A stretch of 64,000 bases of DNA, taken from the NCBI GenBank assembly GCA_937973555.1, contig CALJKL010000028.1:1-64000 (forward strand), given 5' to 3'. Of this stretch, positions 48,692 to 56,876 are shown in pieces. This stretch comes from an uncultured Flavobacteriales bacterium. Lineage in GTDB: Bacteria; Bacteroidota; Bacteroidia; Flavobacteriales; Weeksellaceae. How positions within the stretch are numbered: position 1 is the first letter of the stretch; each line of letters opens with the position of its first letter. The translations under genes were made by a program, and so were the position numbers. A model generated the notes under the pieces. That model had not been told where the DNA came from. It saw nothing but the letters and a program-made list of their open reading frames with translations, and made no database searches.

Positions 48692-49636
48692 TTGCACAAA
48701 AGATTTCATTTGAAAGGCCTTATTACAAAATCTACGGGAAGTTGGTATCAAGTTTTGGATTTGGAAACCCAAAAGGTTTTTGAAGCCCGCATTCGTGGAA
48801 AATTCAAACTTATTAAAACCCGTTTAACCAATCCTTTGGCGGTGGGTGATTTTGTTGAGTTTCAGTTAGAGCAAGACGACATTGCTTGGATTACCAAAAT
48901 AGAGTCTCGAAAAAATTACCTGATCCGTAAATCCGTAAACCTTTCTAAAGAAGCCCATATCATTGCCAGCAACCTAGATTTGGCGTGTATTATCTTTACG
49001 CTCCAGGCGCCTGAAACTTCATTAGGATTTCTAGACCGTTTTTTAGCTTGTTGTGAGGCCTACAATATTCCTGTTCTGATTCTTTTCAATAAAATAGATT
49101 TGCTGAATTTTGAAGAAGTAGAATTGGTAGAAGAACTTCAAGAAATGTATGAAAAATTGGGATATCAAACTTTGCAGGTTTCTTCCAAAGCAAAATTAAA
49201 CCTCGAAAAACTTCAAGAAATCCTTCAAGACAAAACCTGCGTTTTCTTTGGACATTCCGGGGCGGGTAAATCTACTTTGGCCAATGCTCTTCAACCCGAT
49301 TTGGATTTGAAGACCAATGAAATTTCTGATGTTCACAACAAAGGAAAGCATACTACCACATTTGCACAGATGCATTTCTGGGGCTTTGGTGGAGCTGTGA
49401 TTGATACGCCGGGGGTGAGGGAATTTGCCATGATAGATGTTGAGAAAGAGGAAATTCAACATTATTTTCCAGAGATTTTTGAAAAGGGAAGAGATTGCAA
49501 ATTCCACAACTGCAAACACATCAACGAACCGAAGTGTGCTGTTCTGGAATCATTGGAAACCGGAGAAATCCTAGAAAGTAGATATATTACCTATCTGAAA
49601 TTAATGGAAGAGGCGGAAGAGCAAAATCAACTGTAA
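48692..49636 (+). CDS. rsgA: Ribosome small-subunit-dependent GTPase A
   Basis: This 314-residue circularly permuted GTPase has an N-terminal OB fold. Its GTPase motifs occur in permuted order: G4 LFNKIDL, G5 VSSKAKL, G1 GHSGAGKST, G3 DTPGV. A C-terminal zinc finger follows with DCKFHNCKHINEPKCAV. It helps 30S maturation. The TTG at 48692 lies in a near-consensus promoter box (TAAATTG). A second TTG at 48710 gives the common N-terminus KGLITKSTGS and may be the true start. Confidence 0.93.
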   Translation: MHKRFHLKGLITKSTGSWYQVLDLETQKVFEARIRGKFKLIKTRLTNPLAVGDFVEFQLEQDDIAWITKIESRKNYLIRKSVNLSKEAHIIASNLDLACIIFTLQAPETSLGFLDRFLACCEAYNIPVLILFNKIDLLNFEEVELVEELQEMYEKLGYQTLQVSSKAKLNLEKLQEILQDKTCVFFGHSGAGKSTLANALQPDLDLKTNEISDVHNKGKHTTTFAQMHFWGFGGAVIDTPGVREFAMIDVEKEEIQHYFPEIFEKGRDCKFHNCKHINEPKCAVLESLETGEILESRYITYLKLMEEAEEQNQL

Positions 49637-49680
49637 AGTTTTGAAAAACAAAAAAATACACCCGACTTTCAAAAAATCCG

Positions 49681-49688
49681 TATCTTTG
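49681..49688 (+). promoter_or_regulatory. TATCTTTG promoter box for the mevalonate kinase gene
   Basis: Exact TAnnTTTG box 23 nt before the ATG. Confidence 0.6.
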
Positions 49689-49711
49689 CATCACCGAAAC
49701 ATAAATATTGA

Positions 49712-50638
49712 ATGACCAATCCGCTATTTTATGCTAAAATCTTGCTTTTTGGAGAATACGGAATTATAGAAAATTCTCAGGGGCTTACTTTGCCTTACAG
49801 TTTCTATAAAGGCACTCTTAAATTTTCTGTTGACAGAACAGAATTTGAAGTTCAATCTAATTTATCTCTTCAAAAATACGCCTTATATATTGCTGGTTTA
49901 GCTTTGCCGGAAGCATTTAAAATCAATGTGGAAGCCCTGCAACAGGATATAGAAAAAGGATTGTTTTTTGATTCTAACATTCCGCAAGGATATGGAGTTG
50001 GCAGTTCTGGTGCTTTGGTGGCAGCCATATTTGAGAAATATTCTTTCATTAAATATGCTCCCGAACAGATTTCAAAAAACGAACTCAAAGAACTGAAAAA
50101 AGTTTTTGGTGAATTAGAATCTTATTTTCATGGAAAATCATCAGGCATAGATCCTTTGATTTGTTACATGAATCTTCCAATTCTTATCGAGAGCAGAGAA
50201 AGTGTAGACAAAGTTTCTATTCCGGAAGAAGCAGCAGGCAAGGGCGCTATTTTCTTGATAGATTCTGGCTCTATAGGCGAAACCGGACCAATGGTTCAGA
50301 TTTTCTTTGAAAAATTAAAAAATGAAGGTTTCCGCAAGACCTTAAAAGAAGAATTTATTAAATATAATAATGCTTGTATCGATACCTTCCTCAATAAGGA
50401 AATGACGCCTTTCTTCAAGCATCTAAAAGAACTTTCGAAATGGGCTTATGTGCATTTCAAACCTATGATTCCTAAAAACCTATACAATGCCTGGAAAAAA
50501 GGATTGGATACCAATGCCTATTATCTTAAATTATGTGGCAGTGGCGGTGGCGGCTACATTCTAGGTTTTGCGCCAGACTATTCCAAAGCCGAAAAAATGC
50601 TCGAAAATTTCAACAAAGAAATTATTTACAGATTTTAA
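49712..50638 (+). CDS. GHMP kinase, probable mevalonate kinase
   Basis: This 308-residue GHMP kinase has the N-terminal AKILLFGEYGII motif, the ATP-binding PQGYGVGSSGALVAAIF near 91-107, and the C-terminal LCGSGGGGYILGF. The catalytic Asp/Lys pair of mevalonate kinases fits GIDPLI near 145-150. Neighbours support isoprenoid metabolism: UbiA follows, and idi is elsewhere in the window. Diphosphomevalonate decarboxylase and HMG-CoA genes are not present here. Confidence 0.85.
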   Translation: MTNPLFYAKILLFGEYGIIENSQGLTLPYSFYKGTLKFSVDRTEFEVQSNLSLQKYALYIAGLALPEAFKINVEALQQDIEKGLFFDSNIPQGYGVGSSGALVAAIFEKYSFIKYAPEQISKNELKELKKVFGELESYFHGKSSGIDPLICYMNLPILIESRESVDKVSIPEEAAGKGAIFLIDSGSIGETGPMVQIFFEKLKNEGFRKTLKEEFIKYNNACIDTFLNKEMTPFFKHLKELSKWAYVHFKPMIPKNLYNAWKKGLDTNAYYLKLCGSGGGGYILGFAPDYSKAEKMLENFNKEIIYRF

Positions 50639-50714
50639 TTTTAAATAAATTAAAATGTTGATGACTAGGTCTTAAAATTGTTTTACAATTTTACAATTCC
50701 ATAATTATATAGCA

Positions 50715-51605
50715 ATGAAAAATCCTTTACTTCACCGTTTTTCGCAGTTGGTGAGTTTGCTTCTTGGAGCAAGGATTTTTGTTTTGTTGTTTTTTACATT
50801 TGCCTTATACGTTTCCACGTTTTTTTTATTTAATCAGGAAGAGAGTTTGCACAATTTTGTGTTTGATTATAAAGTACATGGCATTATCTTTTGCGCTGTT
50901 CTCAGCGTAGCGGCAGGAGGCATCATCAATCGGTTTTACGATAGAGATAAGGATAAGGTCTCTAGGCCATTTAGAAGCCGATTACAGAGTTTTCTTAATG
51001 AACGTTATTTTCTATACTCTTATTTATTGCTCAATTCCTTTTCGCTCATTATTTCAGCCATTTTATCTTGGCGAATTTTGGTATTTTTTTTAATATATCA
51101 GTTTTTTATCTGGTTTTACAGTCATAAACTTAGTAAAATTCTCATCATCAATAACCTTACATTTGTAAGTCTTTCATTGTATCCTTTTTTCGGAATGTTG
51201 GTTTATTATAAGCACTTTTCTTATAAGTTGCTGCTCATGGCAGCTTTTCTATTTCTCATTATGCTTATCATAGATCTCATCAAAGATTTACTAACCCTTC
51301 ATGTAGACCGCATTTTTGGTTATCAAACCATTGCCAATGTTTTTGGGCTCAAAACCAGTTATCTGGTGATTGGCGTCGTTATTTTTGTCAATGCCATGGT
51401 TTCATTGCTTATTGTGGATTTTCTTCCCCAATTTAATTATCTGTCTTGGTATTTTTCTTTAAGCATTGTATTTTTGGTTTTCATGACTTTTCCTATTCTT
51501 ACCTTTCAGAAAAACAAACTTTTTTGGATTATCAATTTCTTTAGGATCTGGGTTTTTGTGGGTGTTGTTTTCATGCTTCTGAATGGGATTTTCGAAAAAT
51601 TTTAA
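50715..51605 (+). CDS. UbiA-family prenyltransferase
   Basis: This 296-residue membrane protein has about nine helices. The UbiA prenyl-diphosphate motif NRFYDRDKDKVSRPF is at about 75-89, with a second acidic region DLIKDLLTLHVDRIFGY near 187-203. Homologues in Flavobacteriia are labelled geranylgeranylglycerol-phosphate geranylgeranyltransferase; the acceptor is unproven. It follows mevalonate kinase by 76 nt. The GC-rich island at 51611 lies between it and pepE. Confidence 0.85.
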   Translation: MKNPLLHRFSQLVSLLLGARIFVLLFFTFALYVSTFFLFNQEESLHNFVFDYKVHGIIFCAVLSVAAGGIINRFYDRDKDKVSRPFRSRLQSFLNERYFLYSYLLLNSFSLIISAILSWRILVFFLIYQFFIWFYSHKLSKILIINNLTFVSLSLYPFFGMLVYYKHFSYKLLLMAAFLFLIMLIIDLIKDLLTLHVDRIFGYQTIANVFGLKTSYLVIGVVIFVNAMVSLLIVDFLPQFNYLSWYFSLSIVFLVFMTFPILTFQKNKLFWIINFFRIWVFVGVVFMLLNGIFEKF

Positions 51606-51610
51606 GATTT

Positions 51611-51699
51611 TTGGGCGCCTTTTCCGTCTTCGGCTCCCGCTTTCCCGATTGAAAATCGAGAAGAGCTCCGCCTTCGCCGGGGCACAGATTCCGTCTGAG
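51611..51699. repeat. GC-rich intergenic island, candidate dispersed repeat
   Basis: About 90 bp between the UbiA gene and pepE is much richer in G and C than the surrounding intergenic DNA. It has GGGCGCC at 51613-51619, repeated CCG and CTTCG, CCCGC blocks, and small inverted repeats such as CGATT / AATCG. It resembles intergenic repeats I recall in Chryseobacterium-type genomes, but only one copy occurs in this window. Confidence 0.4.
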
Positions 51700-51716
51700 A
51701 TATAAACCATATTTCC

Positions 51717-51724
51717 TAAATTTG
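51717..51724 (+). promoter_or_regulatory. TAAATTTG promoter box for pepE
   Basis: Exact TAnnTTTG box 26 nt before the ATG. Confidence 0.6.
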
Positions 51725-51750
51725 CAACTAACTACAATCAATCATCAACC

Positions 51751-52446
51751 ATGAACATCTTATTAGCATCTACCTCCACGCTTTTTGGCGGTAAATATTT
51801 AGAGTATATAAAATCAGAAATTCAAGAACTCTATAAGGGCTTAGACGAAATCATATTTGTTCCTTTTGCCCGTCCTGGAGGTATTTCTCATGAAGAATAT
51901 ACTCAGGTTGCAAAACAGTTTTTTGCCCAAATCAATATTAAAGTAAAAGGCCTGCACGAATTCGACAATAAAAAAGAAGCGCTTAAAAACGGAAAAGGTT
52001 TTTTTACCGGAGGTGGTAATACCTTTTTGTTGGTAAAAACCCTTCACGAAGAAGAACTAATGTCGGGTTTAGCTGATGAAGTAAAAGCAGGGAAGCCCTA
52101 TTTGGGAAGTTCTGCAGGTAGTAATATTGCTGGTGTGAATATAAAGACCACCAATGATATGCCTATTGTCTATCCGCCAAGTTTTGATGGTATGGGCTTA
52201 GTACCTTTTAATCTAAATCCGCATTATCTGGATCCCAATCCGGATTTGAAACACAATGGTGAAACCCGCGAAACCAGAATAAAGGAATTTCTGACGCAGA
52301 ATGAAATAAAAGTAGTAGGCCTTAGGGAGGGAAACTGGATCAGAAAAATAGGAGACAAGATAACAACAGAAGGAAGTCAATTGACCAGAATCTTCGAAAA
52401 AGGAAAAGAGCCTTATGAAATAAAACCTGGAACAGAAATTTTGTAA
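51751..52446 (+). CDS. pepE: Dipeptidase E (alpha-aspartyl dipeptidase, S51)
   Basis: This 231-residue serine peptidase has the nucleophile in YLGSSAGSNIAG near 118-129, the N-terminal LLASTSTLFGGKYLEY, and FTGGGNTFLL near 89-98, as in PepE. It hydrolyses dipeptides with N-terminal Asp. Standing alone, with its own promoter. Confidence 0.93.
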   Translation: MNILLASTSTLFGGKYLEYIKSEIQELYKGLDEIIFVPFARPGGISHEEYTQVAKQFFAQINIKVKGLHEFDNKKEALKNGKGFFTGGGNTFLLVKTLHEEELMSGLADEVKAGKPYLGSSAGSNIAGVNIKTTNDMPIVYPPSFDGMGLVPFNLNPHYLDPNPDLKHNGETRETRIKEFLTQNEIKVVGLREGNWIRKIGDKITTEGSQLTRIFEKGKEPYEIKPGTEIL

Positions 52447-52505
52447 TTTTTAGTTCTGGTTTCGGCGAAAATTAGCTTGAATGATTTTTATCATGCAGAT
52501 TTATA

Positions 52506-52546
52506 AATTGGCAAGAATAAATACTTATTCTTGCCAATTCTTTTTT
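52506..52546. terminator. Bidirectional terminator, 15-bp stem
   Basis: Perfect stem, arms 52506-52520 and 52525-52539, loop ATAC. The 3' arm overlaps the last codons of the convergent thioesterase gene. Confidence 0.85.
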
Positions 52547-52935
52547 ATTAAGTCCATTAGAAAATCTGGGCATTTAGAGACCTTATTAGTTTCAGAATTT
52601 AGAAAAAATAGGGTTACTTCTGCTTCTGTGATTTTTTGTTTAGAATCATTATAAATTTCATATTCAAATTCTATTCTCACTCCCGGAATTTTTCTTATAA
52701 ACGTGTGTATTTCTAAAATTTCATCATAATAAGCAGGCTTCAAATATTTTATTTTATACTCTGAAACGGGCAGCCAAATGCCTCTTTTTTCGATCTCGTC
52801 ATATGAAATTCCTATGCTTCTGAAGAGTTCCACTCGGGCCACTTCTAGGTATTCTGCATAATTGCCGTAGTAGACGTATTTCATGGGGTCTGTTTCTCCG
52901 TAACGTACACGTAATGAGTGAGTTGTGTATATCAT
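52525..52935 (-). CDS. Hotdog-fold acyl-CoA thioesterase (YbgC/FadM-like)
   Basis: This 136-residue hotdog protein has VRYGETDPMKYVYYGNYAEYLEVAR near 10-34, containing the catalytic Asp and the helix motif, and RIEFEYEIYN near 69. It cleaves acyl-CoAs of unknown length. Promoter box at 52958; its 3' end forms part of a terminator hairpin. It is divergent from dnaA. Confidence 0.9.
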   Translation of the reverse strand: MIYTTHSLRVRYGETDPMKYVYYGNYAEYLEVARVELFRSIGISYDEIEKRGIWLPVSEYKIKYLKPAYYDEILEIHTFIRKIPGVRIEFEYEIYNDSKQKITEAEVTLFFLNSETNKVSKCPDFLMDLIKKNWQE

Positions 52936-52957
52936 TTTAAGTATTTATTTATTCATA

Positions 52958-52965
52958 CAAATATA
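52958..52965 (-). promoter_or_regulatory. TATATTTG promoter box for the thioesterase gene
   Basis: Exact TAnnTTTG on the minus strand, 22 nt before the ATG. Confidence 0.6.
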
Positions 52966-53073
52966 TTTTTAAAAATGCAATAGCACAAAAATTTTTTTAA
53001 GAAAAAAATATTTTACATATTTGTCTTCCCGATAAAAATTAAATCAAAAAAAACTATTTTAGCAGAGAAAACG

Positions 53074-54525
53074 ATGGATCAAAATCTAGAATTGATATGG
53101 GAAAGGTGTCTTAAGTTTATGAGAGATAACTTAAGCGCATCTGAACATGAAGATGTAAAAAAATTAGAACATTCTTTCGATTTATTGTTCGACAGAGTTC
53201 AGCCTATGTCATTACTAAACCACAATCTTACATTGTTGGTACCATCAGATTTCTATAAAGAATACATCGAAGAAAACTACCTTTCTCTACTCTCTGCTGC
53301 TCTTAAAAAAAATATCGGAAAAGGGGTGAAACTTTGGTATTCTGTAATGGAAAACAAACCACAGGGGAAAGAAAAACCAGCCCTTCAAAATTATAAGGGA
53401 ATTACGGTTCAGGCTCCAAAGGTTCAAGAAGTTATTCCTGCTACTTTTCAAAGAAATGTTGTAAATCCTTTTGTAGTTCCAGGAATTAAAAAGGTCAATA
53501 TAGATTCTAATCTTAATCCTAATTTATCGTTTGACAATTTTGTAGAAGGCGAAAGCAATAAATTTGCCTCTACCGTTGCCAAGACGATTGCCAAAAGACC
53601 GGGAGCAACTTCTTTTAACCCATTGTTTATTCATGGTGGTGTGGGAGTAGGGAAAACCCACTTGGCTCATGCTATTGGTTTGGACATCAAAAGCAATTTT
53701 CAGGATAAGATCGTTTTATATCTTTCTTCAGAGAAATTTATTCAGCAATTTGTTTCTGCGGCTAAGGCTCAAAATAAAACCGATTTCGGTAATTTCTACC
53801 AAATGGTAGATGTACTGATTATAGATGATATTCAGTTCCTTTCTGGTAAGGCTGCTACACAAGATATGTTCTTCCACATTTTTGATCACCTGCATCAAAA
53901 TGGAAAACAAATTATTTTAACCTCTGATAAAGCCCCGGCAGATATTCAGGACATCCAGGAAAGAATTGTTTCCAGATTCAAATGGGGACTTTCTGCAGAA
54001 GTGAAATCTCCCGATTTCGATACCAGAAAGAAAATTATTCTTGACAAACTTCACAGAGACGGTATAGAACTGAAAGAAGACATGGTAGATTTCTTGGCCG
54101 GTGAGGTGAAGTCTAACGTAAGAGAACTGATTGGTGTCATCAACTCGGTGATTGCTCATTCTATGATTTCTAAATCTGATTTGAGTTTAGATCTTCTGAA
54201 AGAAACCATCAATAAGATTGCCGCCAATCAAAAGAAAACCATCAATATTCCTTATATTCAGGAAGTGGTTTGCGAATATTTTGGTATCAAAAGAGAGCAG
54301 TTACTTTCTAAGACCAGAAAAAGAGAAATTGCTTTACCAAGACAATTGGCGATGTATTTTGCTAAAGAATATACCAATTCTACCTTTACCAAAATTGGAG
54401 AAGAAATGGGAGGGAAAGATCATTCTACAGTAATGTATGCCTGCGATACCATAAGAGACGTTTCTAAAATTGATAAGGAACTCAAAAAATATCTGAAAGA
54501 ATTAAAAGAAAAAATATTTGAATAG
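53074..54525 (+). CDS. dnaA: Chromosomal replication initiator DnaA
   Basis: This 483-residue DnaA has the N-terminal DnaB/DiaA-binding domain to about 85, a variable linker, and the AAA+ core with Walker A GGVGVGKTHLAHA near 190-202 and Walker B DVLIIDDIQFLSG. The C-terminal DNA-binding domain carries the DnaA signature MGGKDHSTVMYACDTI. No cluster of DnaA boxes is seen on either side, so oriC is probably elsewhere, or uses divergent boxes. The upstream 138 nt are AT-rich with a TATTTG box-like element near 53018. Confidence 0.96.
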   Translation: MDQNLELIWERCLKFMRDNLSASEHEDVKKLEHSFDLLFDRVQPMSLLNHNLTLLVPSDFYKEYIEENYLSLLSAALKKNIGKGVKLWYSVMENKPQGKEKPALQNYKGITVQAPKVQEVIPATFQRNVVNPFVVPGIKKVNIDSNLNPNLSFDNFVEGESNKFASTVAKTIAKRPGATSFNPLFIHGGVGVGKTHLAHAIGLDIKSNFQDKIVLYLSSEKFIQQFVSAAKAQNKTDFGNFYQMVDVLIIDDIQFLSGKAATQDMFFHIFDHLHQNGKQIILTSDKAPADIQDIQERIVSRFKWGLSAEVKSPDFDTRKKIILDKLHRDGIELKEDMVDFLAGEVKSNVRELIGVINSVIAHSMISKSDLSLDLLKETINKIAANQKKTINIPYIQEVVCEYFGIKREQLLSKTRKREIALPRQLAMYFAKEYTNSTFTKIGEEMGGKDHSTVMYACDTIRDVSKIDKELKKYLKELKEKIFE

Positions 54526-54546
54526 GGTTTCAAACCCCATTTTTTT

Positions 54547-54589
54547 AAAGGAATTTTTTAAATATTATGTTTAGAAAATTCCTTTTTTT
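54547..54589 (+). terminator. Terminator after dnaA
   Basis: Stem AAAGGAATTTT / AAAATTCCTTT with a 17-nt loop and a T run. A small GGGT/ACCC hairpin with a T run lies just before it at 54525. Confidence 0.75.
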
Positions 54590-54627
54590 ATTATTCATAA
54601 TTTCTATTTTTACCTTAATTTAGCTTT

Positions 54628-55086
54628 ATGAAAATATTGATGGTTTGTCTCGGTAATATTTGTAGAAGTCCCCTTGCGGAGGGCATTCTCCGTTCCAAAA
54701 TTTCGGATGAACATATCGTAGCCAGTGCGGGTACTATCTCTCTGCATGAAGGCGAGCATCCGGATAGAAGGTCAGTAAAAACAGCTTTAGAATATGGAGT
54801 AGATATTGCTCATCAAAGAGCTAATTATTTCACCAAAGAACATTTGGAAACCTTTGATAAGATATTCTGTATGGATCTTAAAAATATGGAAGATGTACTC
54901 TCTAAAGCCAGTACTGAGGAGCAAAAGCATAAGGTTTCGCTCATCTTGGAAGAAGCAGGGCATTTTGGAGAGGATATAGAAGTTCCGGATCCTTATTATG
55001 GTGACTTAGAAGATTTTGAAACTGTTTATCAAATGTTGGATAAAGCTTGTGATACCGTTGCCGAAAAATATGGATTGATATTTTAA
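54628..55086 (+). CDS. Low-molecular-weight protein tyrosine phosphatase
   Basis: This 152-residue phosphatase has the P-loop CLGNICRS at 7-14 (CX5R) at the N-terminus and the acid loop DPYYGDLEDFE near 130-140. Unlike the ars-operon protein it has the standard LMW-PTP layout. It may dephosphorylate tyrosine kinases of polysaccharide export. It is followed after 40 nt by the RsmI-like gene. Confidence 0.93.
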   Translation: MKILMVCLGNICRSPLAEGILRSKISDEHIVASAGTISLHEGEHPDRRSVKTALEYGVDIAHQRANYFTKEHLETFDKIFCMDLKNMEDVLSKASTEEQKHKVSLILEEAGHFGEDIEVPDPYYGDLEDFETVYQMLDKACDTVAEKYGLIF

Positions 55087-55126
55087 TTTTTTACTTCTTA
55101 CTTCTTACTTTTAACTTATTATACAA

Positions 55127-55825
55127 ATGCTTTTTTTAATACCCGCCTATTTATCAGAAGAATCGCCATCGGAATTTTTTGCTCCGGTGATTAAAGACTA
55201 TATTCTGAAGACAGATTATTTTTTTGTAGAAAATGAAAAAACAGCCAGAAAAGTCATCAAATTTTTTGCCCCGGAAAAAAAGCAAAGCGATTTGAAATTA
55301 TTCTTGTTGGATAAATATTCTGAAACAGCGGATTTAAAAGAAGCACAGCAATTGATGAAAGCAGGGCAAGACTTTGGATTGCTTTCGGAAGCGGGCTTAC
55401 CTTGTATTGCAGATCCAGGAAACCTGATGGTGAAGTGGTGCCATGAAAACAATATCAAAGTTGTTCCAATCAACGGCCCAAGTTCTATTATCTTGGCTTT
55501 AATTGCGAGTGGTTTCAATGGACAGGAGTTTACCTTCCACGGGTATTTGCCTATTGATAGGGAACAGAAGAAAAAGCAGATTCAGTTTTTGGAAAATCAG
55601 GTTCAAAAAACAGGGTATTCCCAAATCTTTATGGAAACGCCTTACCGCAATAATCAGCTTGTAGAAGATCTAATTAAATTTCTAAACCCGAGTACTAAAC
55701 TCTGTATCGCAGCCAACATCAATCATCCTACAGAAGAATACATTAAAACCTTAAAAATTTTGGACTGGAAAAATAAAAAACCGGAATTGCATAAAATTCC
55801 GGCGGTATTTGTATTAGGAAAGTAA
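55127..55825 (+). CDS. Tetrapyrrole-methylase-fold SAM methyltransferase (RsmI-like)
   Basis: This 232-residue protein has GLLSEAGLPCIADPGNLMVKW near 84-104 and GPSSIILALIASGFNGQEFTFHGYLP near 124-149, the pattern of RsmI (16S rRNA C1402 2'-O-methylation). It is shorter and diverges at the N-terminus, where the RsmI start motif is changed to FLIPAYLSE. It may be an RsmI paralogue common in Bacteroidota, so no symbol is given. Confidence 0.8.
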   Translation: MLFLIPAYLSEESPSEFFAPVIKDYILKTDYFFVENEKTARKVIKFFAPEKKQSDLKLFLLDKYSETADLKEAQQLMKAGQDFGLLSEAGLPCIADPGNLMVKWCHENNIKVVPINGPSSIILALIASGFNGQEFTFHGYLPIDREQKKKQIQFLENQVQKTGYSQIFMETPYRNNQLVEDLIKFLNPSTKLCIAANINHPTEEYIKTLKILDWKNKKPELHKIPAVFVLGK

Positions 55826-55829
55826 GTTT

Positions 55830-56234
55830 CTATTTCTGAGATTGATATAAAGAAGTAAATCCATCATTAGCATCATCACTCAGGATTAATTGATCATTTT
55901 CATTTGCAATTGTAGACCTAGTAGAATTGCCGGAAAACTGAATAAAAGTAGCTTCGTAATGGGTAAGGTTAGATACATCTTTGTGCAAAGAATAGGTTCC
56001 TCTACTAGTTGTAACTCCATTCGTAGAAATACTAAAGGTATTGTCGCTATTTAGGGTTAAAACAATAGTTTTACTTGTAGAAGCTGGAGTTAAGGTAGTT
56101 CCCGTAATTCCACCAGAAGAAGAAACCCAGCTCCATTTGCCAAGCCATAAGCTATTGTCTTTTTCCTCCTCATTATCTCTTCCGCATGAAATCAAACTAA
56201 AAAAGGTTAATAGAATAAAAATTAAGTTTTTCAT
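55830..56234 (-). CDS. Small lipoprotein, lipocalin-like
   Basis: This 134-residue lipoprotein has a lipobox near LISC at about 18-21. It then has a beta-rich domain with WLGKWSWVSSS, VLTLNSDNTFSI, GTYSL and LILSDD, the repeated strand pattern of lipocalin-like META/DUF-type domains in Bacteroidota. The ATG at 56234 is used, with a promoter box at 56250. Function unknown. Convergent with the RsmI-like gene, 4 nt away with no terminator between. Confidence 0.75.
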   Translation of the reverse strand: MKNLIFILLTFFSLISCGRDNEEEKDNSLWLGKWSWVSSSGGITGTTLTPASTSKTIVLTLNSDNTFSISTNGVTTSRGTYSLHKDVSNLTHYEATFIQFSGNSTRSTIANENDQLILSDDANDGFTSLYQSQK

Positions 56235-56249
56235 GGTATTTATTTTTAA

Positions 56250-56257
56250 CAAATCTA
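56250..56257 (-). promoter_or_regulatory. TAGATTTG promoter box for the small lipoprotein
   Basis: Exact TAnnTTTG on the minus strand, 15 nt before the chosen ATG. Confidence 0.5.
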
Positions 56258-56326
56258 GTTATATTTTATACAACTAATTAAAAATAAATACTTTATTCAA
56301 AATTTAGGGGATATAAAACTAAGTAA

Positions 56327-56800
56327 TTAATACTTCAATCCTGCTTTCTTTAAGAGAAAATGCAAGAGCCAAATAGGCCCTACCAATAGAAACTGTAGGT
56401 CTTTTAGGAAACTAGGCTTCTTTCCTTCTATTTTGTGACCTACAAACTGGAAAATCCAAGTGATGATGAAAATCGAAAGATAAACAATCCAAGAATTTTC
56501 TTTGAAGTGAATATTTATGGCATAAGCGAAATGCTCCATCAGAAGCATTAAAAAAATCATGATGATGGAAATTCTCCAGGATAATCTGAAATAAAAAACC
56601 GTAACCAAAGCAATAGCAATAAGACTTACTATACTAATGCATCCGAAATATCTTGCACAAAAATGTGGAGCAGGTATCAAACTGATAAATCCTATAATGG
56701 TCCAAAAGATTAAAGGAACGCAAATCCAATGAATGGCTTTGTTGGTTTTGTTTTGATGACTTGCTGCGTATTCAGCAAAAAGTTGATCGATTTTTCTCAT
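56327..56800 (-). CDS. Mpo1-like (DUF962) membrane protein
   Basis: This 157-residue protein has four helices and the DUF962/Mpo1 signature residues: YAASHQNKTNKAIHWICVPLIFW near 11-33, and WIFQFVGHKIEGKKPSFLKDLQFLLVGP near 115-142, with His ligands for iron. Yeast Mpo1 is an Fe2+ dioxygenase of 2-hydroxy fatty acids; sphingolipid-like 2-hydroxy lipids exist in Bacteroidota, so a like role is possible. It lies upstream of the metG 3' end on the same strand. Confidence 0.88.
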   Translation of the reverse strand: MRKIDQLFAEYAASHQNKTNKAIHWICVPLIFWTIIGFISLIPAPHFCARYFGCISIVSLIAIALVTVFYFRLSWRISIIMIFLMLLMEHFAYAINIHFKENSWIVYLSIFIITWIFQFVGHKIEGKKPSFLKDLQFLLVGPIWLLHFLLKKAGLKY

Positions 56801-56820
56801 GTTATTTTTTTATAAAAATA

Positions 56821-56856
56821 AAAAAGATTTCTGAAACCATCAGAAACCTTTTTTAC
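56821..56856 (-). terminator. Terminator after metG
   Basis: A 14-bp stem with one mismatch (arms 56821-56834 and 56840-56853), with T's on the minus strand side. Confidence 0.75.
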
Positions 56857-56876
56857 TTTGTATTTTAAATTTTGAT

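Noticed and set aside
52936..53073. oriC next to dnaA
   Set aside because: Only one single-mismatch DnaA-box-like site (TTATTCATA, 52949) was seen, with no cluster on either side of dnaA.
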